Shown: positions 44,309 through 59,002, counted from the first letter of the stretch. The stretch is DNA of 64,000 nucleotides from Dromiciops gliroides (GCF_019393635.1 NC_057867.1:63119492-63183491); one strand, 5' to 3'. Program-made: numbers and translations. The notes: generated by a model from the sequence alone, not told the origin.

Positions 44309-46417
44309 AAGTGAGAGAAAGTTAATGCTTTTATACATACTTGGCGAATTGAATTGAGTTGATAACTTTTCTCACTATGTTGTTGATGATCTTGACCTTT
44401 CAGGCAGGGGGATGGATTAATTGCATTGATTTCTGAGGTTACTTTTATCTCTGAGTTTTAGAAATTATAGACCCACCAGGTTTGCTGTCTGTTGAATCAG
44501 ATGATGCAAAACCTCTTAGGTCTTGTATAGGCCTGAGTCCCACTTATTATACTTTTGTTTCCACCAACTTCATCTAGCCCTCTGCAGTATGACAAGCTAC
44601 AACTGGGTGGCTCAGTAGAAAGAGCATATCCAACATAAAAGCAAGGATCTTTTAATCTTTCAATTTCCTCATATGGACAGTGTTCTTCAGTTTATAGATT
44701 TTGAGCAAAGAATTGGGTCATAGAGGTTAAAGTGTTTTGCAGGTTATCAGAACTGTGGAAGGACTTTTGGGACAAGATTTGCTAGCCTACTAATCTACTG
44801 ACAAGGGTTTCTCCTTCCAGCATTCAACAGTTCTATAGGCTACAACTGGTTGGTCCAGAATTATGAACATCACAAGCAGATAAGAACTTATCTTCTATCC
44901 TTTCTATCCCCATGCCATTTGGAAATGATGCGCCATTTCATGCATGTCTTGTTCAATGGAGACTACTGGCACAGAACTTTGTAGCCAAACAACTAAGAGT
45001 ATGGAAGAAGACATTGTTGATCAAAGAATCATTACCTTCTATAACCTCTTGATGATTGTTGATCCAGATCATGTGAAATTTGTCTCTCGCAGATACAGTG
45101 AGAGGACTATGATTCCACAGGATCAAAAATATGGCCCGACTCAACTCAGGACAGAGGTGATAGGCTTACAATGCAGAACGAGATTTGTATTTGTACATAT
45201 GGCCAAACGAGAGCATTTACTTCATTTTTCCATGTATATTTGGCATTAGGATTTGATATTTTCCCTTGTTTAAGGAGTTTTGTATAGTGGGGTGTGGGAA
45301 ATGAGAGAGAGAGAAAATAAATAAATTGAAAATACTCAAATCGCATCTAATTGGAGTTCAACTGACAGATGATTTCTGATCTTTGTTGCAGATGACATTT
45401 CCTTCTTCACACTGGAGATGGATGAGTTGACCCATGTAGTCACTTTCACATTTAAAATTGGAAATCATAGAAGGATGTGCTTCCAGAGTGGAGGATTGCA
45501 TCATGTCAAAGCTCTGAAGAATTTTTCAAGCTAGAGATCACATCATTTTACTTCTTTCTTTTAGCCAACCTTATCCAGCACTTGCCAGTGCTTCAGGATA
45601 CAATTACTTGACAAAGAAGTATGAGCAAATCTAAAAGAAAGTCAGTTCTTTTGCCACCAGTCCTTCCTGTAGCCCGACTTGGATAAGGCACTCTATTTTG
45701 TAGGCGTATTTGTCAAAATAAGAACCTTATCCATAGAGGCTGTTGGGAAAGAACTTTGCTGCCAAACCACCAGCAGTACTGAGGGACTGCTGGGATATGG
45801 CAGCAGAAAGGTGATTATTCTACCATGATCACCTCCAGCAGCCTCACTTGGATAAAGTGCTTTATTTTGTGAATAACGCTGAAATAAGGACTTTATCCAT
45901 GGAAGCTGTTGGCAAGGACCGTTCAGCCAAACCAATGGAAGTATGGAGGGACTGTTGACAAAGATGGCTATCAAAGAAAACCACCTCGATGGAACCTGTT
46001 GGAACACCTTCAAAGGAGGTGAGGAAGGCATAGCTACCATCTTAGGAAACTTATTCTGATTTACAATAGCTTTCATTATTTGGACAGCTTTGTATCCATT
46101 CTAACTTCTTCTCCTCCCCCCCCCATGCCAATCCATATACAATTGAATAACTGCATTTACCATCCATTTCTATGCTATGTTCTAGACTTGCTTGTTTTCT
46201 TAGCTTTCTGAGATTATACAAACAAGCTATCTTCCATACTGGGTTTATGGTTGGATATGATCAAATGTGTCAGGTCTTTCAGCTCTGTGATCTGTAGGTA
46301 TTGGGTGTTTTTTTCCATATTGGTTTCAACTGGTTGACTTTGAATAAGGACATTATCCATCCTGTCATCATGCCCTCCATGTGCCCCAGCTGTACTGGAT
46401 GCTACATTTTGGAGATT
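43324..46417. repeat. Higher-order repeat H1, complete
   Basis: 3,094 bp from one type-1 landmark (CTGAAACC/ATGAAACG) to the next. Core order: type 1 at 43324, type 2 near 43860, type 3 near 44700, type 4 near 44940, types 5a and 5b near 45700 and 45870. A TG run at 44272-44306 lies in the type-2 tail. No SINE interrupts it. Confidence 0.8.
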
Positions 46418-48789
46418 GTGTGAAATGTTGCATCTTGTGCACTAGTGGCTGTTGGAGAAAACCCTTCTAGGCTGAGAGCCATGAATTCAGAGATGGTGGA
46501 GCCAAGGAACACTAACTTTCCTCTGCATCCTGGAATGATTATCCAGATTTGCCTTAAACACTTCCACAGAGGTGTTTCTGTGTGTGTATGTGTCTGTCTG
46601 TCTGTCTGTGTGTGTTTGGGGGCAGTCCCCACTTAGCTCTAGAGACCCAGAAGATTTTTCTCACGTGAAGGTGCCTCTCATAAATACTAGGGGAGCACCA
46701 AAATTCCAGAGATCCAAAGATGAAGTACATTATTCACCTACTGAAAAGGCTGATGGGCTGATAATTCAGAATGAAATACATGTTTTGGAGAGTAACAAGG
46801 GAATTTACTTCAATTGACTGTATATTTGTTATTAGGGATGTCTTTTTCTTCTTTTAACTTTTTGATATTCAAAAGGGCAGAATGAAGTGAGAACTAAAGA
46901 AAACGAGGGCTTGTTAAACATGTATAAGTATATTGAAAAAATTAACCTGACCAACGTTGTAAAAGACCTTTTTTTTTTTTAAGCAGGAGGATGGATTAAT
47001 TGAACCCTGGGGTCAACCATAATCTCTGAATGACAATCAAAAGAAATATTTGCTATACTGATTGGTGCATTAGATGAGGTAAGATCTTTGAAAGGTCTAC
47101 CAGTCCTGACTTCCAATGATTGTGCTTTTTTCCCTTTCAACCAACTTTCTCCAGTACCACAGACTGCAATTGGTCATTAAGGAATTTGAGAAGATCATCT
47201 ACAAAAATGTATTCTATCCTGCTTTCATCCTATCTAGCCACCCCTTTTGGTCAAGGTGCTCCATTTTGTGGATTTTCTCCAAAAGAGCATCTTGTCCATA
47301 GAGGCTGTTAGCAAAGAACTTCCGAAGGAAAATACCTTGGAGTATGGAAGGACTTCTAGAACAAGGACGGATAACCTAGAAAACCTCAGATAATGGTTTT
47401 GGATTGGTAGCACTGTTCCAGGAATCAAAGCTAAAGTTGCTGCTAGCAATACTGACAAAGAAAGAGGATACTAGGGAATCAAAGATGAAGTATACCATTT
47501 ACCTCATGGCATGAGAGGGCCACTTTTGGATGTGGCAAAGAGATTTATTTCAATGACCTGGGCATGTTTAATATGACACATTTCTTATTCTTTTTTAAAG
47601 GGCTGTACTCTCTCTGTGTGTGTGTGTATGTGTGTGTGAGAGAAAATAAAAACATTAAAAAATATCTGCTGAATTGCATTTTAATTGAATTCAATTGACC
47701 ATTCATTTCTGATCTTTCTTGTAGATAAGTTTTCTTCACACCAGGGATAGATGGGTTGACTTGTGAGGTCACTTTCACATTTGAGATTGGAAATCACAGA
47801 AAGATGTACTGTACAGAGGAGAGGACTGGATCAGGTAAAAACCCCATGGAATCTTATAAGCCAGACATCACATGATTTTCCTATTGTTCTTTTGGCCAAG
47901 TTTGCCAGCACTAACCAGTGCTTTAGGATACAATTGCTTGGCAGAGAAGTGTGAGCAAATCTAAAAGAAAGACAATTTTGTTGCCACCATCCCTTCTAAC
48001 AGGCTCAGTTGGATACAGCACTGTATTCTGTGGATTCTCTATGGAGGCTATTGGGAAGGAACTTTCCAGCTAAAGCACCAGCAGTTTGGAGGGACTTACA
48101 ACTATCCTACCACTATCTATTCTAGCCGCCCCCCTTGGATAAGGCATTTTATTTTGTGAATATTGCCAAAATAAACACCTATTATCCTTGGGGGCTGTTG
48201 GGAAAGAACTTCAAACTAAACAACCAGCAATAGGAAGGCACGTTTGGGACAAGGATGGCTACAAAAGAAAACCCCCTGAGGATTATCCATCTGGACCCTG
48301 CTAGAAAGAGCACCAAGGAGGTGAGGAAGGTACTAATGCTATACTAGGAAGACTATTCTGCTTTATTGTATCTCTCTTTGTACATTTTACCATATATTCC
48401 AGCTTAAATTTGCCTCTACCCAGTGTATGTGGAAATGAACATATTTATATTCACCATCCATTTTTATGCTGCGTTCTAGACTTGACTCATACTGTTGAGG
48501 TAATGAAAGAGTTGATCTCAGAAGTAACTATCCTTTGTGAGATTCTACAACCAAAAGGTATCTCTCATACTGTGTTTAAGGTTGTATATGGTCAATTGTC
48601 ATAAATACCTTTCAATTTTCTGATCCCCAAGTATTGTGTTGTTTTTTTTCCAGATAATGCCATACAACATGTATCTCCACTATTGGATTCAACTGGTTGG
48701 TTCTAAATAAAAAAGATTAAGACAAACCTATCTTACCACCATTCCCTCCATGTGCCTCAGTTGTACCAGATGCTACATGTTTTGATTGC
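46418..48789. repeat. Higher-order repeat H2, types 3 and 4 missing
   Basis: 2,372 bp. The type-2 unit (core near 47260) is followed directly by the type-5 leader ('gataagttttcttcacacc'), so a block of about 0.8-1 kb holding types 3 and 4 is absent. The join lies in the similar tail sequence ('gagaaaataaaaac') shared by unit types, as expected from unequal exchange. Confidence 0.75.
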
Positions 48790-51700
48790 ATGAAACGTTG
48801 TATCTTGTGCAATAGTGGCTGTTGGAGAAAACCCTTCCAACTTGATAACCAAGAGATCAGAGATGGTGGGGCAAAGAAACACTAACTTCTGAAATGTTTC
48901 CCTGATGATTGTCTGTACTTTCTTTGAACACTTCCATGGATGTGTTTGTATATGGTCCCTAGTCACTGGTCATATACTTGTACTCATGCATACATAGCTC
49001 AGGAGGTCAAGAGGGGCTTCCTACATCAAACCTAAAAAATTTGGAATTTTGGTTCTCCCAAGTATTTGTGAGAGATAGGAAGTACACTATTGACCTCCTG
49101 ACCAATAACTTATAGAGTTCATAATTCAGAGTGAGATAAATGTATAAAGACCAATGAGAGTTCGTTTGACTGTATATTTATTAAAAGGCATTTATTACTC
49201 ATTTTTGTTGTCTTCAAATGTGAGGTGGGGATGGGATGGAAAGGAATGTAATGGGAACTAGAGAAAGTATATGTAAAAAATACATGAAGAACTGAATTGA
49301 AAGAAATTGTATTAGCAATTAATTTCTGACTTGTGTTGTGAAAGATCTTTGGATTTGTTTGCAGGGGAATGGATTAGTTGAACTTCCAGGTTATTCTCTG
49401 AGTAGCATGCTAGTATCTGCTGTACTAATTGGTGCATTAGATGAGGTAAAATGTCTGAGGGGTCTAACTGGCTTGACTTGCCATGATTGGACTTAGGCTG
49501 TTTCAAGCAACTTCCTCCAGTAATGGAGACTCCAACTGCTCATTGAAGAATATAAGAATATCATAAACAAAAGTTCCTTTCCTGCTTTATCCCTTCTGGA
49601 CAAGGTGCTCTATTGTGAATTTTTTCCAAAAGAGCCTCTTGTCAATACAGGTTGTTGGCAAAGATCTTTGTTGTGAAAAAACCAAAGGTATGGAGGGACC
49701 TGTTGGATGAAAATTACTCCATGGAAAATCCTAGTTAATAATTTCTCTGGGTTTTCCTTCAAGATTTTCAGAGATTTGGAGTGAAAGGATTCTACTTAAT
49801 CTTCCCCTCCTCCTTCAGCTTAATATGCTTATAGATAGCTTGGATTGATCATGCCGTTTCCCCAACATTGTGCCAAGTTTTCTGCAACTAGCAATTGGAG
49901 AGCACCAAGATTCTGGGGGAACAAAGAAGAAACACATCACTCACCACCTGACAGGAGATGGGCATTTGGGGATGTGGCCAATGGTAAGTGTTGCTTCATT
50001 TGACTAGGTACACTTGGATATGTTGTATTTCATTTTTGTTGGTAGTGATATTTATTCTGTGTGTATGTATGTATTTGTGTATGTGTGTGAGTTGGAGAGA
50101 AAGTTAATGCTTTTAAATATATTTGCTGAACTAAACTGAATTGATTTTAGTTGAACATTTCTGCTCTATGTTGTAGATGAGCTTGGTTCTTCAGGTAGGG
50201 AGAAGGATTGTTAGATCTCTGATGTGACTTTTCTTCTCTGATTCTAAAAATTGCAAACCTACCAGGTCTGCTGTCTGGTCAATCAGATGAGGTAAATACT
50301 CTTGGAGTTCTTGCCCTGATTATACTTTTGTTGTTTTCACCAGTTTCATACAGCCCTTTGTAGAAGGTCAAGTTACAAATGGGTAGCTCAGAAAAAGAAG
50401 CATATCAAAGAGGAAAGTAACAATCTAACCATAAATTTTCCCTTCCTCCAACTGCCTCATGTGGACCATATTCTTCAATTTGTAGATTTTGAACAAAGAA
50501 GTATTTGGTCCATAGAGGCCGTTGGCAAGTACTCTGATGATTATCACAAACAGAAATGCCCCTATTTTGCCTCCATCTCTCCTAGCCACCCCATTTGGAC
50601 AATGGGCTCCATTTTGTGGATTTTGCCCAAACAAATATCTTTTAAAATGGAGGCTCTTATCACAGAAGTTTGTAGCCAAACAATGGAGTATGGAGGATCT
50701 CTCTCCTAATAACATCCTGATGATTGTTGGTCCATACTGACTTAAAATTGCCTCTCACAAATCCAAGAATAAGGCCATGATTGAAGAATACCAAAGATAT
50801 AGCACCTTATTTACCTCAGAACAGAGGAGATGGTCTTAAAATGCAGAATGAAATTTGTATTTCTGCACATGGCCAATGAGGTAAATTGTTTAATTTTTCT
50901 ATGTATATTTGGCATCAGGATTTCATTTTTCCTTCTCTGGGAATTATTATAGAGTGGGGTGTGAGTATTGAGAAAGAGAGAACTTGAGAACATTTAAAAA
51001 TACCTATTAGATAGCTTGTGAATGATTTCTGTTGACCAATTTTTTTTTTTTTTTTTTTGCGGGGCAATGGGGGTTAAGTGACTTGCCCAGGGTCACACAG
51101 CTAGTAAGTGTCAAGTGTCTGAGGCGGGATTTGAACTCAGGTCCTCCTGAATCCAGGGCCAGTGCTCTATCCACTGCGCCACCTAGCTGCCCCCTGTTGA
51201 CCATTTTTAATCTTTGTTGAACATGGAGGCTCCTTCTTCACACCAGGGATAGATGGGTTGATTTGTAAGGTCTTTTTCACATTTGAGACTTGAAATCATA
51301 GAAATCTACACTGTACAGAGTGGAAGATCATATCAGGTAAAAGCTCTGAGGAATCTTACAAGCTGGAGATTATATGATTTTACTTCTCTTTCAGGCAACT
51401 TCATCTATCACTCACCAGTGCTTTGGCATATAATAACTCAGCAGACAAGTCTGTGTATATCTGAACTTTTCTGCCACCATCCATTCCATCAGCCTCACTC
51501 GGATAAGGCACTCTATTTTGTGGATTTGGCCCAAATAAATTACCTTATCCTTGGAGGTTGTTGAGAAAGAACTTCCTAGCAAAATCACCAGCAGTATGGA
51601 GTCACAATTGGAAGAAGGCTACAGAAAGTCAACTCGACTGCCTAGCAGCCCCTGCTTGGATGAGGCCTTCTATTTTGTGAATATTGCCAAAATAAACACC

Positions 51701-52281
51701 TTATCCTTGAGGGCTGTTGGGAAAGAACTTCCAGCCAAATAACTACAAGTAGAAAGCCACCACTGGGACATAGATGGCTATTGAAGAAAGCCTCCCAATG
51801 CTTCTGCTGGAAGACCATCAAGAAGGTGAGAAAAGTTCTCCTGCCATCTTAGAAAACTTTTTCTTCTTTAGTATGACTCTTTTGATTTGTACATCTTTGC
51901 ATGTAGTCCAACTTAAATTTGTCTCTACCCAACCCATGTGGAATGAAACATAATTGTATTTACCATTCATTTCTAAACTATGTCTTAGATATGATTCTTT
52001 GGGGAGCTGGAAGAGTTGACCTCAGTAGTTACTTAACTTTTTGAGAATATACCACAAAAGTTTTGAGGTTGGATATCATCAACTATCAAAGACTTATTTT
52101 AGCTCTGTGATCCCTCAGGATTGTGTTGTGTTATTCAGCTAATGCCATCCAACACATGCCTCTTTAAACACATTCAACTGGTTGGTTCTGAATAAGGAGC
52201 CCAAGAAAGAAAAACCATGTATCCTTCCACTATACCCTCCATGTGCCCCTGTTGTACCAGATGCTCCATTTTCTAGATTTT
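48790..52281. repeat. Higher-order repeat H3, complete plus one SINE
   Basis: 3,492 bp, about 3.33 kb without the SINE at 51040-51193 and its duplication. Core order is 1 (48790), 2 (49610), 3 (50480), 4 (50605), 5a (51505), 5b (51675). Confidence 0.8.
51040..51193 (-). mobile_element. Marsupial SINE in H3
   Basis: A long poly-T, then GCGGGGCAATGGGGGTTAAG to 'gcgccacctagctgcccc'. Duplication CTGTTGACCA at 51030-51039 and 51194-51203. It lies in a type-5 leader. Confidence 0.93.
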
Positions 52282-55122
52282 ATGAAACGTTGCATCTTGT
52301 ACAATAGTGGCTATTGGAGAAAATGATTTTGGCCCAGTGGTCATGAGTTCGGATGGTGGGGCCAAGGAATGCTAATTAAACTTTCCCCAGAGGATTATTT
52401 GCCCAGACATTCCTTGGACTCTTCCATTGAGGTGTGTGTGTGGTCCCTATTCACTCCTCAGGTAGCAGTATAGTACAGGATGTCAAGAGGGTTTTCCTCA
52501 CATCAAGCCTAATTTTACCTCTTGCAGATACATAGGGAAGATTAAAGATGAATTACACTTTTTTTTTTTTTGGTTTGTTTGTTTGGTTTTTTTTTTTAGT
52601 GAGGCAGTTGGGGTTAAGTGACTTGCCCAGGGTCACACAGCTAGTAAGTGTTAAGTGTCTGAGGCCGGATTTGAACTCAGGTACTCCTGACTCCAGGGCC
52701 GGTGCTCTATCTACTGGGCAATCTAGCTGCCCCTGATGAAGTACACTATTGACCTCCCATCCAAGAGATGGTAGGCTTGCAATTAAGAATGAGATCTGCT
52801 TACAGTCAGATTTAATGAGGGAATTTACTTCATTTGTCTGTATATTTGTTACAAGGCATTCATTTGTCATTTTTTGTTGTCTTCAAATATGGTGTGAAGT
52901 AGGGAGTGAGAGAATTGAAGTGGAACTTGTAAAAATATATGAACTTAATTGACTTTAAATGAATTTACTTCTGACCTATGTTGTAAAAAGACCGTTGTTT
53001 GTTTTTCTCAGGGGAATGGATTAAGCTGAATTTTCAGGTTATTCTCTTAAGTAGCAGCCCAGTATCTGCTGTACTGATTGGTGCATTAGATAAGGTAAAA
53101 TGTCTTTGGTCTAACCTGCCTGACTTACCATGATTGTACTTAGCTCTTTCAAGCAACTTCCTCCAGTGCTACAGACTCCAACTGCTCATTGAGGAGTAGG
53201 AGAAAATCCTACACAAAAGTCCCCATCCTGCCTTCATCCCTTCCAGCCACCCCTCTCTGGACAAGGTGCTCCATGTTATAGATTTTCTCCAAAAGGGACT
53301 CTTTCTTGTCCACACAGACTGTTGGCAAAGACCTTTGTATTGAAACAGACACAATATGGAGGGAAATTCAGGATGAAGATTGCTCCATAGAAAACCCCAG
53401 ATAAGAATTCCTTTGGATTCTCCTTGTAGACTTTCAGAGATTTCTGAGTGGGGGAATCCTACTTCCTCCTTCAGTTTTTCATGCTTATGGATAGGTTGGA
53501 TGGATAGCACAGTTTCTTTGACATTATGCCAAATTTGCTGTTAACTGGTAGTGGGAGAGCACCAGGATTTTAGGGGAGCAAAGAAGAAAATTACTTACCA
53601 TCTGAAAGGAGATGAGCATTTTGGGATGTGACTGATGGGAAGTTTTGCTTCACTTGACTTGGTACATTTGATATGATTCTCATTTTTGGGGGCGTTGATT
53701 TACACTGTGTATATATTTGTGTAGGAGTTGGAGAGGGAGTAAGTTAATACATAATACTTAATGAGTTAAACATACTTGTTGAATCAAACTGATTGGAGTT
53801 GAATGTTTCTGCTCTGTGATGTAGATGAACTTGGTTCCTCAGGTAGAGGGAAGGAGTGTTTGATCTGAGGTAACTTTTTTTCTCTGATTCTGGAAACTGT
53901 AGATTTACTAGGTCTGCTATCTGCAGTTCTTATGGACATGAGTTCCCCTGATTATGCTTTTGTTCTTTCATCAGCTTCATCAAGCATATCCAAGAGGAAA
54001 GCAACATTTTGAGCCTAATTCCTTCTATCCTCCCTCCATCTGCCTCATCTGGACTATGTTCTTCAATATGTAAATTTAAAACATAGAAGAATAAGGTCCA
54101 TTGAGGCCGTTGGGAAAGTGCGTCGAAGTTAAACAATCATGACCGGAAGGACTGATGGGAGATAGTTTGATAGGCTACTAACCCCCTGATATCCTCCAGG
54201 ATCTTCTTCCTTAAGCGCTCACCACCTTACAGGTTAAAAATGTTTGCTCTCAAGAGTATTGAGCACCCCAAATAGGAAAGCCCCTATCCTGCCTCCATCC
54301 CTTCCAGAAGTCCCAGTTGGATAAGGCACTGTTGTGGATTCTCTAAGTAAGGACCTTATCCATAGAGGTTATTGGGAAAGAACTTTTCAGACAAATTACC
54401 ACCAGTATAGCGGCACCGTTGGAACAAGGCAACTGAAAGTCTACTATTCTGCCTAGAAGCCCCCCTCCGATAAGGCATTCTATTTTCTGTATATTAGCAA
54501 AATAGACACCTTATCCTAGGGGGCTGTTGGGAAAGACCTTCGATCCAAACAACTGGACTTTCCAACACACTGTTGGGACAAGGATGGCTATTTATGAGAT
54601 CCCCACCCCCCACCCAGTGATTTCTTCTGGAAGACCCTCAAAGAGGTAAGAAGGGTACTATTCCTATATTAGGAAACCCATTCTGCTTTTTAATGTCTTT
54701 ATTTGTACATTTTTCTATCCATTCCAACTTAAATTTGTCTCTTGCCAATCCATGTGAAATAGAATATAATTGCATTCATCATCCATTTCTATGGTACGTC
54801 CTAGACTTGCTTCTTTGTTTCTTGAGAATGGAAGAGCTGACTTGTGAAGTTATTTTCTGAGAATCTTCAACAAAAAAGTATCTTCCCTGTTGGGTCTGAG
54901 GTCGAATATGGTCCACTGTCAGAAAAAAACCCATTTAGCTCTGTGATCCCTGGGTATTATTTTGTTCTTGTTTTTATTTTTGTTTTTAGCCAACACTGTC
55001 CAACACATTTCTGCAAACACATTCAACTGGTTGGCTCTCATTAAGGAGCATAAAAAAGACAAACCATGTATCCTGCCCTCCTTGTGCCCCAGTTGTACCA
55101 GATGCTCCATTTTCTAGATTTT
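52282..55122. repeat. Higher-order repeat H4, type 4/5a hybrid
   Basis: 2,841 bp. The type-4 leader ('aggaaagcccctatcctgcc', about 54275) runs straight into a type-5a core ('agttggataaggcactg', about 54313). This looks like a homologous deletion joining the two units just upstream of the core. Confidence 0.7.
52560..52734 (-). mobile_element. Marsupial SINE in H4
   Basis: Poly-T with a GTTT repeat, AGTGAGGCAGTTGGGGTTAA to 'atctagctgcccc'. Duplication GATGAATTACACT / GATGAAGTACACT (52547-52559, 52735-52747), one mismatch. Confidence 0.93.
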
Positions 55123-56311
55123 ATGAAACGTTGCATCTTGTACAACAGTGGCTATTGGAGAAAACTCTTCCAACCTGATAACCAGGAGTTCAGAGAGAGA
55201 ACGGTGGGGCCAAGAAACACTATCTGTTCTATGAAAGCCCTGATGATTAAATTTGTCCAGACTTCCCTTGAACACTTCCATCAAGGTGTGTGTGTGTGTG
55301 TGTGTGGTCCATAGTCAATCATTATGTAGCTTATTATACTTGTGCATATATAGCCCAGGAGGTCAAGAGGGGCTTCCTTACAACAAGCTTTAATTTGCCT
55401 CTCACAATTACTTGGGAATAACAAAATTCCAGAGGATCAAAGATGTAGTATACTATTGACCTCTGACCTTTTGAGCTTAAGGGCTTACATTTTGAATGAG
55501 ATAAATGTTTATGGTCAGCTCTAATAAGGGTATTTACTACTTCGTTTGACTGTATTTAGTGCAATGCATATAGTTCTTTTTTGTTGTCTTCGATTTTGAC
55601 CTTTGTTGTGAAAGACCCTTTTTTTGGTCAGGGGAATGGATTAGCTGAAATTTTCAGGTTGTTCTCTAAGTAGCAGCCTAGTATTTGCTGTACTGTTATT
55701 GGTGCATTAGATGAGGTAAAATGTCTGAGATCTAACAGGCCTCAGGCTCTTTCATGCAACTTTTTCCAGTGCTACAGACTCCAACTGCCCATAGAGGAGT
55801 CTGAGAATATTATACACAAAAGTCCCTATCCTGCCTCCATCCCTTCCAGCTACCCTCTCTGGACATGGTATTCCATTTTGTGGATTTTCTCCAAAGGGAC
55901 ATCTCATCCATATGTGCTATTAGCAATTACCTTTCTAGCAAAACAGCCATGGTATGGAGGGACCTCTTGGTCTAAGATTGCTCCATAGAAAACCCCAGAT
56001 AATAGTTCTTATGGATTTTCCTTGAAGACTTTCAGAGGTTTCTGAGTTGGGTCATTCTACTTCCTCCTTCTTCAGCTCAGTGATTCTTATAGATGGCTTG
56101 GATTGATAGCACGCTTTCCCTGACATTATGCCAAATTTGATGTTAAACAGTAATGGGAGAGTACCAGGATTCCAGGGGACCAAAGGAGAAACATACCACT
56201 CACCACCTGACAGGAGATGAGCATTTTGGGATGTGGCCAATGGGAAGTTTTGCTTAACTTAACTTGGTATATTTGATAAGATTTTCTTTTTCTTTTTTGG
56301 TGTTATGTGGT

Positions 56312-56365
<54 letters not shown>

Positions 56366-58555
56366 ATGCACTTGAGTGAGTGAGAGAGTTGAAGAGAAAG
56401 CTAATGCTTTTAAACCTACTTGCTGAACTGAACTGATTTCAGGTGAATAGTTATGTAGATTGTAGGAGAGCTTCTTTGTTCAGGTAGGGGGAAGGACTGT
56501 TTGATCTCTGAGGTCATTTTCTTCCCTGATTTTGAAAATTAGAGACCCACTGGTCTGGTGAACCAGATGAGCTTAAAACTCTTGGAGATCTTGTACACCT
56601 GAGTTTCCCTGGTTATGTTTTTGTCATCTTCACCAGCTTCATTTAGACTTCTATGGGTGGCTCAGAAAAATGAGCATATCCAATTGAAAGGCAGCAATCT
56701 AACCCTAATTCCTTTCACCTTTCCTCCAATTGTCTCATGTGGAACATGTTCTTCAATTCCTAGATTTTGAACATAAGATCAATAGAGCCTATTTGTGAAG
56801 AGCTATGAGTTTGGAGGCACAGTTGGGACATGCTTTAGCAACTTACTTAACCCACTGAGAAGTGTCCATCCAGGCTCTGCTTCTGCCAACATTTAACAGT
56901 ATTACAAGCTGTAAATGCTTGTTCTTAGAAGTATAAGCATCAAAAAGAGAAGCCCCTATCCCACCACCATCCCTTTCAGCCACCTAATTTGGACAATGGG
57001 CTCCATTTTGTGACTTCTGTCTAAAGTCTAAGTGCAGTGGAAGTTGCTGGCACAGAACTTTACAGCCAAACAACTGAGCATGGAAGGAATGTTGGATAAA
57101 AGATCTCCCCTAAGAAACCTGATTGCTGACCAACAAGGGCTACATACTCTCTTAAATTTGCCTCTCACAAATTCATGAAGAGGACCTTGATTCCAGGGGA
57201 CCAAAGATGTAGCTCCCAATCACCTCAGGACAGAATGAGATGTGCATTTCTGCACATGGCCAATGAGGTCATATTCTTCCTTTGACTCTGAATATTTGAC
57301 ATTAGGATTTTATCTTTTCCTCCTTTTAGCAATTTTGTTCAGTGGGGTGTAGGAAGTGAGAGAGTATAAAATAAATGCATTTGAAAGTACTTGTATTGAA
57401 TTTAATCACATTCAATTTGCCATTGATTTCTGATTTTTTTCTAGATTCTTCATTCTTCACACCCAGGATGGATGGGTTGACATGTGAGGTCACTTTCACA
57501 TTTGAGATTGGAAATCATAAAATGATGTACTTTACAAAATGGAAGAGTCAATCAGGTAAATGCTCTGAGGAATCTTACAAGCCAGAGATCACATGATTTC
57601 CCTTTTTGGTCCTTCAGCCAACAATTGGTAGCTAGAAAAGTCTGAGAACATCTAAAAGAAAGTCAGCTCTCCTGATACCTCATCTCTCCTGCTACCATCT
57701 CTTCTCTTCCATCAGGCTTACTCGGATAAGGCACTCTATTTTGTGGATTCTACCAAAATAAATGCCTTGTCCTTGGGAGGCTGTTCGGAAAAAAAACTTG
57801 ACAGCCAAACCATCAGCAATACAGATGAACTTTTGGATTGCATCAAGAGAAAGGTCACAGTCCTGCCACCATGTCTTCCAGTCGCCCCACTCGGATAAGG
57901 CACTCTATTTTGGGAATTTTATCAAAATAAATGACCTTATCTTTGGAGGCTGTTGAGAAAGAACTCTCTAGACCAACAAACGGAAGTCCAAAGTCACTGC
58001 TGGGATAAGGGTCGCTAATGAAGAAAGCTTTCTCATGACTGTGCATCCAGACCCTTTTGGGAGACCATCAAGGAGGTGAGGAGGGCACTAGTGCCATCTC
58101 AGGAAATCCATTCTGCTCTAGAATCTCTCTCCTTATTTGGACATCTTTACATACATTCCAACTTATATTTTCTTCGAGCCAATCCAAATGGAAATCGAAC
58201 ATAGTTACATTCACCATGTTCTATTTACATGCTGTGTTCTAGACTTGCCTTCTTGTTCTCTAGGGAGACTGGAAAAGTTGAGCTTGCAAGTTTCCTGATA
58301 ACATGCAACAAAATGGTATCTCCCATATTGTGTTTGAGGTTGGATATGGACCACTGTCAGAGAGATACTTCCACTTTGTGATCCTCGAGTATTATGTTGT
58401 TTGTTTTTCTTTTCAACCAATGCCATCTAACATCTTCCACTTCTACCAAATTTGTTTGTTTCTGCAGTAGGAGCAGAACTAAGGCAAACTATGTATCCTG
58501 CCACCATGCCCTCCATGTGCCCCAGTTGTACCAGATGCTCCATTTTCTAGACTGT
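55123..58555. repeat. Higher-order repeat H5, complete
   Basis: 3,433 bp without a SINE. Cores: 1 (55123), 2 (55875), 3 (56750), 4 (57000), 5a (57735), 5b (57900). A TG run of about 50 bp (56313-56363) sits in the type-2 tail. Its type-1 core differs from that of H4 by one base over about 60 bp. Confidence 0.8.
56313..56363. repeat. (TG)n microsatellite in H5
   Basis: A pure TG run at the position where the type-2 tail of H1 also has one. Confidence 0.95.
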
Positions 58556-58860
58556 ATGAAACGTTGCGTCTTGTGCAACAGTGGCTGTTGGAGAAAACTC
58601 TTCCAATGTGATAACCAACATAGTGGGCACATGAAATACAACTATTGGGAACCCCCCTTATTGTTTGTTTGTCTTTACTTGAACCCTACATACACATTCC
58701 TCATGTAGCTTATTCTTAGAGATAGCCTTGCATGTAAAATTGATAGACCTCAGATCAAGCACAGATTTTCCTGTCACAAAGACTTGGACAGAACTATACA
58801 ATTCAGAGTAAGGTATGCATTTTGGGGCATATACAATAAGGGAAATGACTCAATTGTATT

Positions 58861-59002
58861 TTTTTTTTGTGAGGCAATTGGGGTTAAGTGACTTGCCCAG
58901 GGTCACACAGCTAGTAAGTGTTAAGTGTCTGAGGCCAGATTTGAGCTCAGGTACTCCTGACTCCAGGGCCAGTGCTCTATCCACTGTGCCACCTAGCTGC
59001 CC
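58861..59002 (-). mobile_element. Marsupial SINE in H6
   Basis: Poly-T, GTGAGGCAATTGGGGTTAAG to 'gccacctagctgcc'. Short duplication CAATTGTA at 58851-58858 and 59003-59010. Confidence 0.9.

Noticed and set aside
45693..46076. Minus-strand open frames of about 120 codons in type-5 units (also 42526-42891)
   Set aside because: The two frames are alike only because the DNA units are homologous. Each ends within unit boundaries, and most sibling units have stops.
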